Shown: one piece after another, positions 1 to 5,950 of the stretch
Layout of the letters: every line of letters begins with the position of its first letter
Numbering within the stretch: the stretch's first letter is position 1
Assembly (NCBI GenBank): GCA_026225435.1
Contig: JAMFST010000584.1
Span: 1 to 6,652 of the forward strand
Length of the DNA stretch: 6,652 bases
Direction of reading: 5' to 3'
DNA from: Labilithrix luteola
GTDB taxonomy: Bacteria > Myxococcota_A > Polyangia > Polyangiales > Polyangiaceae
Position numbers and translations under genes: made by a program
The notes under the pieces: model-generated
What the model was told of the DNA's origin: nothing
Database searches by the model: none
What the model saw: the letters and a program-made list of their open reading frames with translations, nothing else

Positions 1-166
1 CCTCCAGGTCGTCCAGCGCGTCGCGCGTGGGCTCGTCCGGCGGCACGACCGGCGCGGCGGGAGCAGCCGGGACTGGCGTGGCACGCGACTCCTCCGCCCG
101 CAGCTCCGCGTCCCGATCACCGTCAGACGGCGACGGCGAAGACGTGGAACCGCGATCCGGGCGCAT
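1..166 (-). CDS. Partial hypothetical protein, N-terminus only (runs off the left edge)
   Basis: An open frame on the minus strand starts with ATG at 166 and stays open for 55 codons to the window edge. The encoded N-terminus begins MRPDRGSTSSPSPSDGD and continues into a Pro/Ala-rich acidic stretch (PVPAAPAAPVVPPDEP) ending DALDDLE. It has no signal peptide or membrane segment and looks disordered, like the leader of a larger cytoplasmic protein. An in-frame TGA lies about nine codons upstream, so 166 is the first conventional start. No clear Shine-Dalgarno sequence precedes it. It lies downstream of the deacetylase gene on the same strand with a 95-bp gap containing hairpins, so co-transcription is uncertain. 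Function cannot be assigned from this fragment. The frame is short and could be chance in such GC-rich DNA, but codon use with G/C at most third positions supports it. Confidence 0.5.
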   Translation of the reverse strand, partial: MRPDRGSTSSPSPSDGDRDAELRAEESRATPVPAAPAAPVVPPDEPTRDALDDLE

Positions 167-211
167 GGCGCGACACGATCGCGCCGCGCGGGGAATCTGT
201 CACGTGAGAAT

Positions 212-244
212 GCAGAGATATTCTGCGGTCTCGGGGAGAGACCG
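212..244 (-). terminator. Two adjoining stem-loops after the deacetylase gene
   Basis: A perfect 7-bp inverted repeat, CGGTCTC (226-232) and GAGACCG (238-244) around a 5-nt GGGGA loop, starts 17 nt past the deacetylase stop codon. Next to it on the minus strand is a second inverted repeat, GCAGA (212-216) and TCTGC (222-226). They could end or stabilise the deacetylase transcript. No uninterrupted T tract follows on the minus strand, so this is not a canonical intrinsic terminator and may instead be a processing or pausing structure. Confidence 0.35.
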
Positions 245-261
245 GGGCCGCGAGGGACCCG

Positions 262-1308
262 TCAGAGCTTCCAGAGCTTCTCGGCCATCTTCGCGGCGCG
301 GCACACCTCGACGTCGTCGACGTTTCGCGGGATGTCGTCGGCCTCGTCGCTCACCAGCCCACGGACGGCGCTCGCCAGCCCCGCCTCGAGCGCGACCAGG
401 TCGTAGCCCCCCTCGAGCACCAGGCCGACGCGGCCACGGTTCGCCCCTCCCGCGACTTCATCCATGGCGCGCGCCAGCGAGCGGGCCATCCAGCCGAAGG
501 ACGGCGCGTCGAGCTCCATCTCGGCCAGCGGATCGCGCGCCGAGGCGTCGAACCCGGCGCTGATCAGGAGCAGATCCGGCTTGTAGCTGTGCAGCACCGG
601 CACGATGACGCGCTCGAAGGCGCCGCGGTAGACCGCGCTGGTGCCGCCGGCCGAGAGCGGTACGTTCACGGTGAAGCCACGCCCGTCCCCGTCGCCCACG
701 TCGCGCAGGGCGCCGGTGCCCGGGTAGAACGGATACTGGTGGAGCGAGGCGTAGACGACGCTCGGGTCGCGCCAGAACATCTCCTCGGTGCCGTTGCCGT
801 GGTGCACGTCCCAGTCGACCACCAGCACGCGCTCGGCGTGGTGCGCGCGCGCGTGCGCAGCGGCGACGGCGACGTTGTTGAAGAGACAGAAGCCCATCGC
901 CTGATCGCGACGCGCGTGATGTCCGGGCGGGCGCAGCAACGCGACGCCACGACGCGGCGCGCCGTCCTCCTTGGCGAAGAGGCGGTCCACCATCTCCACC
1001 GCGCCGCCCGCCGCGAGTCGCGCCGTCTCGATGCTTTCCGGCCCGACGTAGGTGTCCGGATCGAGGTGCATCTCGCGGCCGCGAAGCTTCTCCAGGCTGT
1101 CGACGAAGGCGGCGGAGTGTACGCGTCCGAGCTCGTCGTCGGTGGCCGATCGCGCGGCCACACGCTCCCAGGAAACGTCGACCGCCGATAACGCACTGCG
1201 CGCAGCGAGGAGGCGTTCGGGTCGCTCCGGGTGATAGGCCGGCGAGGCGTGCTTCATGAAGCGCGGGTCGTCGACCAGGAGCGCACGCGAACGTTCTTGT
1301 TGCGTCAT
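262..1308 (-). CDS. Histone deacetylase family protein (zinc-dependent amidohydrolase)
   Basis: A complete 348-residue member of the arginase/deacetylase fold superfamily, close in layout to bacterial HDAC-like amidohydrolases and eukaryotic class II enzymes. The family hydrolyses acetyl-lysine, acetylpolyamine or related amides with a Zn ion in the cytoplasm. Numbering from the 1308 start, visible motifs are the N-terminal HPERPERL (26-33), RPPGHHA with the catalytic His pair (H130-H131), DWDVHHGNG with Zn ligands D167 and H169, SAGFDA with the third Zn ligand D254, and LEGGYD with catalytic Tyr302. All expected catalytic residues are present. The frame extends upstream to 1404, but that adds 32 Lys/Arg-rich residues unlike the family N-terminus; the ATG at 1308 puts the first conserved motif at the usual distance. 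No Shine-Dalgarno sequence is obvious at either start. It is divergent from the receptor gene. AcuC-like, acetylpolyamine-specific or protein deacetylase roles cannot be separated from sequence alone. Confidence 0.93.
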   Translation of the reverse strand: MTQQERSRALLVDDPRFMKHASPAYHPERPERLLAARSALSAVDVSWERVAARSATDDELGRVHSAAFVDSLEKLRGREMHLDPDTYVGPESIETARLAAGGAVEMVDRLFAKEDGAPRRGVALLRPPGHHARRDQAMGFCLFNNVAVAAAHARAHHAERVLVVDWDVHHGNGTEEMFWRDPSVVYASLHQYPFYPGTGALRDVGDGDGRGFTVNVPLSAGGTSAVYRGAFERVIVPVLHSYKPDLLLISAGFDASARDPLAEMELDAPSFGWMARSLARAMDEVAGGANRGRVGLVLEGGYDLVALEAGLASAVRGLVSDEADDIPRNVDDVEVCRAAKMAEKLWKL

Positions 1309-1485
1309 CCGGGCCGATGATAGCGTCTTTGCAGTGGACGGCGCTCGCTCGCGCGCGCCCTGGCACGCAAGCCGGCGCCGCTTTTTTTGGCGGGCATGCC
1401 CCATCCGGCGAAACGCCGAGCGAACACGGCCACGATGGACCTCGCGGTAGAGCAGTCACCAGTCAGGTAGGGGCAGGTCAGCGCC
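1309..1485. promoter_or_regulatory. Divergent intergenic region between deacetylase and receptor genes
   Basis: These 177 bp must hold the promoters of both divergent genes. Visible elements are a run of seven T (1382-1388), a perfect 10-bp palindrome GGGCATGCCC (1392-1401), and on the minus strand a TATCAT hexamer (1317-1322), a 5/6 match to a -10 box, eight bases before the deacetylase ATG. No matching -35 box was found for it. A purine-rich AGGTAGGGGCAGG (about 1465-1477) is the ribosome binding site of the receptor gene. Promoter assignment is tentative. Confidence 0.35.
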
Positions 1486-2940
1486 ATGCGCAACAAGATC
1501 ATCGCGGTCAACGCCGTCATCGTCGCCCTCGTCGGGCTGCTCGCCTTCGTCCTGGTGCGCGCGTCTCTCGGCGCCGCGGCCAACGACATCCCCCGTCTCG
1601 ACGCCGAGGCCCGTCACGACGCGGAGAGCGGCGTCGCGCGCTTCGAGCTCGATGGCTTCCGCGCCGAGACCTGGCTGGAGACCAAGGCGCTCGACCCGGG
1701 GGTGCTCAACGCGCTCACCGTGGCCAGCCCAGACGCCCGCGGCAACGCGGCCACCTCGTTCTGCAACGACGTGCTCGAGGCCGCCAAGAACGCTCCGGTG
1801 TTCGAGTCGGCTCGGCCGGCGGCGCTCTTCCTCCTCGACGCGACGGCGCACGTCGCCGGTCGCAGCACGACCACCCTTGACCGCGGCGCGGACCTCGGCA
1901 GCCTCTACCCGGGGCTGAAGAAGGCGCTCACCACCGACGAGAAGGGGCTCGGCGGTGTCGGCGGCGTGGAGGTGTGGTTCAACCGCACCCGCAACGACCA
2001 GTTCCTCGCCGCCTGGGCTCCCGTCCGCGACGGGCAGGGGCACCTGCTGGGGGCCATCGCCCTCGGCCTGCCGCTCAACGATGAGCTCAGCCAGGTCAGC
2101 GATGTGACCAGCGGTCGTCCGCTCTCGCTGGTGACCAGCGACAAGGACTCCGTCGCCGTCCTCACCCACTCGGCGAACTCCTCGGGGGCGCTCGACGCGC
2201 TCGTCTCCGGCGACGCCAAGGACCGCGTGAAGCAGGCGCTCACCACCGGCGGCGCGCCCACCCTCGTCTCCGATGACTTCGTCGTCGCGGCGGCCGCCCT
2301 CACGGCGCTGTCCGGAGCACGCGCGGCCATCGTGGTCGGCGGCGCGCGCACCCTGCTCGAAGGGGCAGGGGCGATCCCGGGGAGCATCCTCGGGGTCACC
2401 GTTCTCGGGTTGATCCTCGTGGTCGTCGGCGGCTGGCTGCTCGGCGCGTACATCTCGCGCCCCATCAACCAGCTCGAAGAGGGGCTCCTCGCCATCCTCA
2501 ACGGCCAGCAGGACAAGCGCTTCGAGCTCGATCACGCGGAGCTCGGCGGTCTCGCCTTCCGCATCGACCAGCTGCTGAACCAGCTGATGGGCATCGAGGA
2601 AGACAACACCGACGCCGACGGCCGCCCCTCGCGCGCGCCGACGGCGCAGAACTTCACCGACGCGCTCGCGGTCGAGGATCGCGAGACGGGGGACAGCGCT
2701 AGCATCCACGCGCTCGCCGCCGAGTCGCCGGACGCGTACTACAAGCGCATCTACGCCGAGTACATCGCCGCCAAGAGGTCGCTGGGCGAGCAGACCGATC
2801 ACGTCAGCGAGCAGGCCTTCGTGACCCGCATCCAGGGCATGGAGCGCGACGCCTCGAACAAGTACGGGATGCCGGTGCGCTACCAGGTGCAGCAGCGCGA
2901 CCGTGAAGTCGTGCTGCTCGCCGTACCGCTTCCGGGCTAG
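1486..2940 (+). CDS. Membrane-bound Cache-like sensor with HAMP-like segment and MXAN_5187-type C-terminal domain
   Basis: A 484-residue inner-membrane receptor. A first membrane helix spans about residues 5-24 (IIAVNAVIVALVGLLAFVLV) and a second about 299-321. Between them lie about 270 periplasmic residues. Their FLAAWAPVRDGQGHLLGAIALG stretch (173-194) has the look of a Cache/PAS-like ligand-sensing fold; the length suggests a double Cache module. Immediately after the second helix, SRPINQLEEGL begins a HAMP-like segment (about 323-370) with the usual Pro and a later amphipathic helix. A polar linker (371-410) leads to a compact 75-residue C-terminal domain (AYYKRIYAEYIAAKRSLGE through VVLLAVPLPG) that, from memory, resembles the C-terminal domain of Myxococcus xanthus MXAN_5187. 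No histidine kinase, methyl-accepting, GGDEF or phosphatase domain is present. The ATG at 1486 follows a purine-rich ribosome binding site. It is probably co-transcribed with the gene 38 bp downstream. Ligand and output are unknown. Confidence 0.85.
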   Translation: MRNKIIAVNAVIVALVGLLAFVLVRASLGAAANDIPRLDAEARHDAESGVARFELDGFRAETWLETKALDPGVLNALTVASPDARGNAATSFCNDVLEAAKNAPVFESARPAALFLLDATAHVAGRSTTTLDRGADLGSLYPGLKKALTTDEKGLGGVGGVEVWFNRTRNDQFLAAWAPVRDGQGHLLGAIALGLPLNDELSQVSDVTSGRPLSLVTSDKDSVAVLTHSANSSGALDALVSGDAKDRVKQALTTGGAPTLVSDDFVVAAAALTALSGARAAIVVGGARTLLEGAGAIPGSILGVTVLGLILVVVGGWLLGAYISRPINQLEEGLLAILNGQQDKRFELDHAELGGLAFRIDQLLNQLMGIEEDNTDADGRPSRAPTAQNFTDALAVEDRETGDSASIHALAAESPDAYYKRIYAEYIAAKRSLGEQTDHVSEQAFVTRIQGMERDASNKYGMPVRYQVQQRDREVVLLAVPLPG

Positions 2941-2978
2941 GCGATCTTCGTGACCCGGCTTAGAGTCCGGGACCGAAA

Positions 2979-3791
2979 ATGGGTCTTTTCGATCGCTTCA
3001 AGAGCAGCAGCCCGAGCAAGCCGGGGAAGAAGGAAACCACTGGCAAGGCCAGCCCCGTCGCCCGCTGGGCGGAAGTGGCCGGCAACAAGCGCGCGCAGAA
3101 CTACGACCGGCAGGAGGCGATGGACGAGCTCGAGGAGCTCGCGTCGCCCCCGGCCAAGCCGGATCCGGAGCGCGCCGAGGAGCAAGAGCGCATCCGCGGT
3201 GAAGCGGTCACCGCCCTGCTCAAGCGCTTCACCTTCACCATCGATCCCTCCATCACCGATCAGATGGAGAAGGAGAAGGCGTTCAGCGCCATCGGCAAGG
3301 CGGGGCGCCTCGCTCTCGAGCCCATCCGCGCGTTTGCCACCAAGGCGGAGAGCCTCTCGTGGCCGCTACGGATCGTCCGTTCGCTGGTCGACGAGGAGGA
3401 GTTCGTCGGCGAGCTGCTGGCGATGCTCGAGCCGTGGGACACCGAGTACGCGCGCTTCATCGACCCGAAGATCCAGCTGCTGGTGGAGCTCGAGGCGCAC
3501 AAGGATGCGCGCATCCGCGAGGTGGTGGAGCCCTTCCTGGCCGACATGAACGAGACGGCCCGCTTCCACGCCGCGGCGACCACGCTGGCGCAGGAAGACG
3601 AGACGGCGGCGGTGCCGCTGATCCGCGCGCTCGACGGCGAGGAGAGCTTCCGCGTGAAGAACAAGATCGTCGACGGCCTCGCCACCCGCGGCTGGGTCAT
3701 CCCCGAGGAAGAGCGCGACGTGGCGCGAAAGAACCTCCCGCCGGGTAGCTCGATCGACGGCGAAGGACGCGTGACGAAGCGGCAGGTCTGA
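2979..3791 (+). CDS. HEAT-repeat-like cytoplasmic protein
   Basis: A 270-residue soluble protein without signal peptide or membrane helices. The N-terminus (MGLFDRFK, then a Lys/Ser/Pro-rich stretch to about 30) looks flexible. Residues about 40-85 are helical and very acidic/basic. From about 90 to 240 the protein is a series of amphipathic helices of 15-20 residues, for example PKIQLLVELEAHKDARIREVV followed by MNETARFHAAATTL and ETAAVPLIRALDGEESFRVKNKIVDGLA. This pattern fits HEAT or HEAT-like solenoid repeats, which usually act as protein-binding scaffolds. The C-terminal tail (250-270) looks extended. No catalytic motif was recognised. It starts 38 bp after the receptor gene on the same strand, which suggests one operon and a possible partnership with the receptor. 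Its ribosome binding site is weak, and a 5-bp stem-loop precedes the start. HEAT assignment is from pattern, not from a profile search. Confidence 0.75.
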   Translation: MGLFDRFKSSSPSKPGKKETTGKASPVARWAEVAGNKRAQNYDRQEAMDELEELASPPAKPDPERAEEQERIRGEAVTALLKRFTFTIDPSITDQMEKEKAFSAIGKAGRLALEPIRAFATKAESLSWPLRIVRSLVDEEEFVGELLAMLEPWDTEYARFIDPKIQLLVELEAHKDARIREVVEPFLADMNETARFHAAATTLAQEDETAAVPLIRALDGEESFRVKNKIVDGLATRGWVIPEEERDVARKNLPPGSSIDGEGRVTKRQV

Positions 3792-3793
3792 CT

Positions 3794-3812
3794 CCGCCGC
3801 CTCGAGCGGCGG
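3794..3812 (+). terminator. GC-rich hairpin just past the HEAT-like gene
   Basis: A perfect 7-bp stem CCGCCGC (3794-3800) and GCGGCGG (3806-3812) with a CTCGA loop begins 2 nt after the stop codon of the HEAT-like gene. No T tract follows, so alone it is a weak terminator; together with the longer hairpin at 3839-3866 it probably ends or protects the plus-strand transcript. Confidence 0.4.
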
Positions 3813-3833
3813 TAGCTCTGGAGAGCAGACACG

Positions 3834-3866
3834 AAAAAGCGGGCGCTTCCTCGAAGGAAGGCCCGC
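3834..3866 (-). terminator. Intrinsic terminator of the outer-membrane barrel operon, probably bidirectional
   Basis: GCGGGC (3839-3844) pairs with GCCCGC (3861-3866), and inside it CTTCCT (3846-3851) pairs with AGGAAG (3855-3860) around a CGA loop: a stem of 12 bp with one bulged G. On the minus strand the stem is followed directly by TTTTTC (complement of the A run at 3834-3838), the standard shape of a Rho-independent terminator, about 32 nt past the stop of the second barrel gene. On the plus strand it is followed by CGTCTCGTTT, a weaker tract, so it may also stop read-through from the convergent receptor/HEAT operon. Confidence 0.75.
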
Positions 3867-3898
3867 CGTCTCGTTTGCCGTTTGCAGCGCTCAGACGC

Positions 3899-4771
3899 TC
3901 AGGGCGAGATCTTCGGCTTCGTCGGGAACGAGAACCCGAGCGAGATGGCGATGATCTGGTTGAACTTGAAGGTCTGGTCCTGCGAGTCGATCTTGTTGTC
4001 GGGGAAGTTGTTGTCGCTCCCCGAGCCCTTGGTGTCGAAGCCGGCGCGGTTCCACGAGAACGGCAACGCGCGATACTCCGCCCCGAGCGACATGAAGCTG
4101 GTCAGGTAGAAGTTCAGCCCGATACCGAAGCTCGGCGCGATGGCGACGCGCGACGCGGTGTTGAAGCTCGCCGGATCGGTGCAGGAGATCTGGTCCTTGG
4201 CACCGCAATCACCGCGTTCGTCGAGGCCGACGAAGGCCACGCCGGCGTGGATGTACGCGTCGGTGTCGACGAAGATCGAGTTGAAGAGGGCGAGCTTGCC
4301 GCGGAACGGCGTGAACTCGACCTGCGGATTGGCGATCCATTTGATCTTCGCCGTCTGGTCGGCAAAGTTGCCGGGGGAGACGTTGACCGCGGTGCGGTTG
4401 TTTCGCCCCGCGTTCTCGTTGATCTGGCTGGTCAGGTCCGTCTCGCCGCTGAAGCCGTACGTGCCCCAGACGCCGAAGGCGAACCAGTCCGTGAAGTTGT
4501 ACTGGAGGCGGCCACCGACGAGGGTGGTGCGCTCGTACTCGTCGAGGAGGGTGAAGGCGACGACCGGCGCGACCTCGAAGCGACCCTTGCGGTACTGCCG
4601 CAGGTCACGCACGGCGGGAGCGCCGGCCAGAGGCCCCGTGAGCTGGATCTCCTGCGCCTGCGCCGTCTTCGGCATCACGACAACGGCTGCAGTCGCGGCC
4701 ACCGCCACGAGCGCCACGTTGACCGCACGGTTCATCAAAGTCTTGCGCACACTCGAAATGGTCATGGTCAT
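3899..4771 (-). CDS. Outer membrane beta-barrel domain protein (second gene of tandem pair)
   Basis: A 290-residue secreted protein. From the start at 4771, residues about 13-39 form a signal peptide (MNRAVNVALVAVAATAAVVV then MPKTAQA, cleavage near A39-Q40). The mature part alternates short amphipathic strands rich in Tyr, Phe and Trp with polar turns, for example RFEVAPVVAFTLLDEYERTT, YNFTDWFAFGVWGTYGF and FGIGLNFYLTSFMSLGAEYRAL, as expected for an outer-membrane barrel. It resembles the small barrel family common in myxobacteria (annotated as outer membrane beta-barrel domain). A Cys pair (CGAKDQISC) sits in one loop. The ATG overlaps the upstream gene's TGA as ATGA, which favours this start by translational coupling; in-frame ATGs at 4765 and 4735 are alternatives, the last giving a more typical signal peptide length. 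The same frame is open far upstream to 5482, but that part is antisense-frame noise over the first barrel gene. Transport or structural role is unknown. Confidence 0.85.
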   Translation of the reverse strand: MTMTISSVRKTLMNRAVNVALVAVAATAAVVVMPKTAQAQEIQLTGPLAGAPAVRDLRQYRKGRFEVAPVVAFTLLDEYERTTLVGGRLQYNFTDWFAFGVWGTYGFSGETDLTSQINENAGRNNRTAVNVSPGNFADQTAKIKWIANPQVEFTPFRGKLALFNSIFVDTDAYIHAGVAFVGLDERGDCGAKDQISCTDPASFNTASRVAIAPSFGIGLNFYLTSFMSLGAEYRALPFSWNRAGFDTKGSGSDNNFPDNKIDSQDQTFKFNQIIAISLGFSFPTKPKISP

Positions 4772-5778
4772 TTCGGCAACCGGTAGTCCCAGCTGAAGGG
4801 GAAGAAGATGCTCACCCCGAGCTGAGCTTGGACGTTGTTCGTGATGTGCGTCTTGTCGTCGTACCAGGTGTTCTTGTCCGTCGGATCTTGCGCGATGGTC
4901 AACGACTCGAGCTGCTCGTTGTAGATGTAGTCGCGGACTTCCAAGTTCACGGCGAACCAGCGGTTGAGGAAGATACGCAGGCCGATACCGACGTCGAAAT
5001 CGAGCTTCGACTTGTAATCGAAGTTGCGATTGTCCGGGTCGATGACCGCGATGGGACGCGTGTTGATCAGACCGACGCCGCCGACGACGTAGGCGTCGTA
5101 GCTGAAGATGAAATCCCCCAGCCCGGCGAGCTTTCCGTACACCGGAACGTAGGTGAAGTTGGCGTTGGCGCCCCAGGAGTACTCGGTCAACGGAACGGCC
5201 AGGCGCGTGGCGCGGCGGTTCTCGAAGTTGAAGTCCGAGTCCTGATTCAGCCCGGCGTACACGTTGCCGTTGACGCCGACCGCGAGGACGTTGGTGATGT
5301 AGTAGTTTATCGAAGCGCCCGGAGCGGGGTGGCTGACGAACTGGTCGTTCAGCGTGAATCCCCAGTAGGGCTCGATCTCGAGACGGTGACGCCGGTACAC
5401 GTAGACCTGCTGGACCGCGTACACCTCGGCCTTCACGTCCTTGACCGACTGTTGCTTCACCGCGGCGACGTCCTTTGGACACGCCGTCGGATCGATATCG
5501 CAGATGCCTCCAGTGGCATTGGCCGCCGCAGCTCCCGCGGGAGCTCCTGGCGTGCCGGGCGCGGCTGCTGCGTCGGGGGCAGTCGCAGCGGGCGCAGGAT
5601 TCGCGTCCAGCTCGATATCGCCTCCGGCCGTACCAGTCGCTGCGGGGGCAGGCGCTGTCGTCGCTGCGGGAGTCGGCTTGGGCTTGGGCTTCTTCTTCCC
5701 TTGCGCCATCGCCAACGCCGGAAGCAGGACCAGCGCTGCCGTCATGGTGACCAACCTTCGAGCCTGCTTCATCGCCAC
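4768..5778 (-). CDS. Outer membrane beta-barrel domain protein with Lys-Pro/Ala-Pro linker (first gene of tandem pair)
   Basis: A 336-residue exported protein. Residues 1-25 are a signal peptide with a cleavage site near AMA-Q26. Mature residues 27-36 are GKKKPKPKPT, followed by a low-complexity Ala/Pro/Thr/Gly linker to about 90, then a short segment with two cysteines (C93, C100; ICDIDPTACPKD) and a helical stretch (102-125). The barrel proper, about 128-332, has repeated aromatic strands such as LEIEPYWGFTLNDQF, NANFTYVPVYGKL and FDVGIGLRIFLNRWFAVNLEV, ending GVSIFFPFSW. It resembles the myxobacterial outer-membrane barrel family. The start is a GTG at 5778 with AGGAG ten bases upstream; an ATG at 5772 with AAAGG six bases upstream is equally possible and changes only two residues. 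It is the promoter-proximal gene of the pair. The long linker could span or contact peptidoglycan; this is inference. Confidence 0.87.
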   Translation of the reverse strand: MAMKQARRLVTMTAALVLLPALAMAQGKKKPKPKPTPAATTAPAPAATGTAGGDIELDANPAPAATAPDAAAAPGTPGAPAGAAAANATGGICDIDPTACPKDVAAVKQQSVKDVKAEVYAVQQVYVYRRHRLEIEPYWGFTLNDQFVSHPAPGASINYYITNVLAVGVNGNVYAGLNQDSDFNFENRRATRLAVPLTEYSWGANANFTYVPVYGKLAGLGDFIFSYDAYVVGGVGLINTRPIAVIDPDNRNFDYKSKLDFDVGIGLRIFLNRWFAVNLEVRDYIYNEQLESLTIAQDPTDKNTWYDDKTHITNNVQAQLGVSIFFPFSWDYRLPK

Positions 5779-5813
5779 CCTTTCGATTCTCCTGGCCGGC
5801 TCTTCGTCGCGTG

Positions 5814-5851
5814 GTCAGTCACTAAAGCGCCGCTACTGCGTTTGTCAGTCA
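5814..5851. repeat. Pair of 8-bp direct repeats (GTCAGTCA) flanking the candidate promoter
   Basis: GTCAGTCA occurs at 5814-5821 and again at 5844-5851, exactly 30 bp apart, about three helical turns. One copy overlaps the candidate -35 box and the other abuts the -10 box, a placement expected for a regulator's binding sites. Each copy is itself two GTCA units. Confidence 0.5.
5821..5848 (-). promoter_or_regulatory. Candidate sigma-70-type promoter of the barrel operon
   Basis: On the minus strand CTGACA (5848-5843, 5/6 match to TTGACA) is followed after 16 bases by TTTAGT (5826-5821, 4/6 match to TATAAT). A start site near 5813 would leave a leader of about 35 nt containing the AGGAG at 5789-5793. 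The match is moderate and the spacer one short of optimum; it was found by eye. Confidence 0.35.
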
Positions 5852-5869
5852 GGAGCTTCCGACCGCTTT

Positions 5870-5892
5870 ACCTCGTGAATCGTGAACGAGGT
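5870..5892. promoter_or_regulatory. Inverted repeat ACCTCGT-N9-ACGAGGT, possible operator
   Basis: A perfect 7-bp inverted repeat with half-sites at 5870-5876 and 5886-5892, centres 16 bp apart, lies about 20 bp upstream of the candidate -35 box of the barrel operon. The dyad geometry fits a dimeric DNA-binding regulator; it could also form a small hairpin in RNA. Confidence 0.35.
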
Positions 5893-5950
5893 GGCGGGCT
5901 TCGTCGCTGCTCCGAGATCGCCAAACCGTCAGCGACGCTAACACGCGCCT

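Noticed and set aside
27..563. 178-codon plus-strand open frame at the left end
   Set aside because: Ser/Arg/Pro-rich noise overlapping the end of the deacetylase gene on the other strand; no ribosome binding site or domain pattern.
1361..1375. Sigma-54-type promoter (TGGCACG) ahead of the receptor gene
   Set aside because: The -24 element matches well, but the -12 position has GG in place of the required GC at the correct spacing.
1309..1404. N-terminal extension of the deacetylase from an ATG at 1404
   Set aside because: The added 32 residues are Lys/Arg-rich and unlike the family, and the start lacks a ribosome binding site. The 1308 ATG gives the usual distance to the first conserved motif.
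1456..2802. 448-codon open frame on the minus strand opposite the receptor gene
   Set aside because: Its product is Arg/Glu/Gly/Val-rich without hydrophobic or domain pattern, and it is the mirror of a well-supported gene in GC-rich DNA. The opposite strand has membrane helices, a ribosome binding site and a coherent domain layout.
2961..2966. TAGAGT as a -10 box giving the HEAT-like gene its own promoter
   Set aside because: Only 4/6 match, no -35 box, and the 38-bp gap fits read-through from the receptor gene.
3875..4786. 303-codon plus-strand open frame across the second barrel gene
   Set aside because: Composition is Arg/Glu/Val/Asp-rich noise. The minus strand encodes a signal peptide and an aromatic strand pattern, and shares an ATGA overlap with its neighbour.
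4772..5482. Upstream extension of the second barrel protein to a 527-residue form
   Set aside because: The extension is Arg-rich and out of frame with the first barrel gene, and the signal peptide would be internal. The true start is at 4771 or shortly after.
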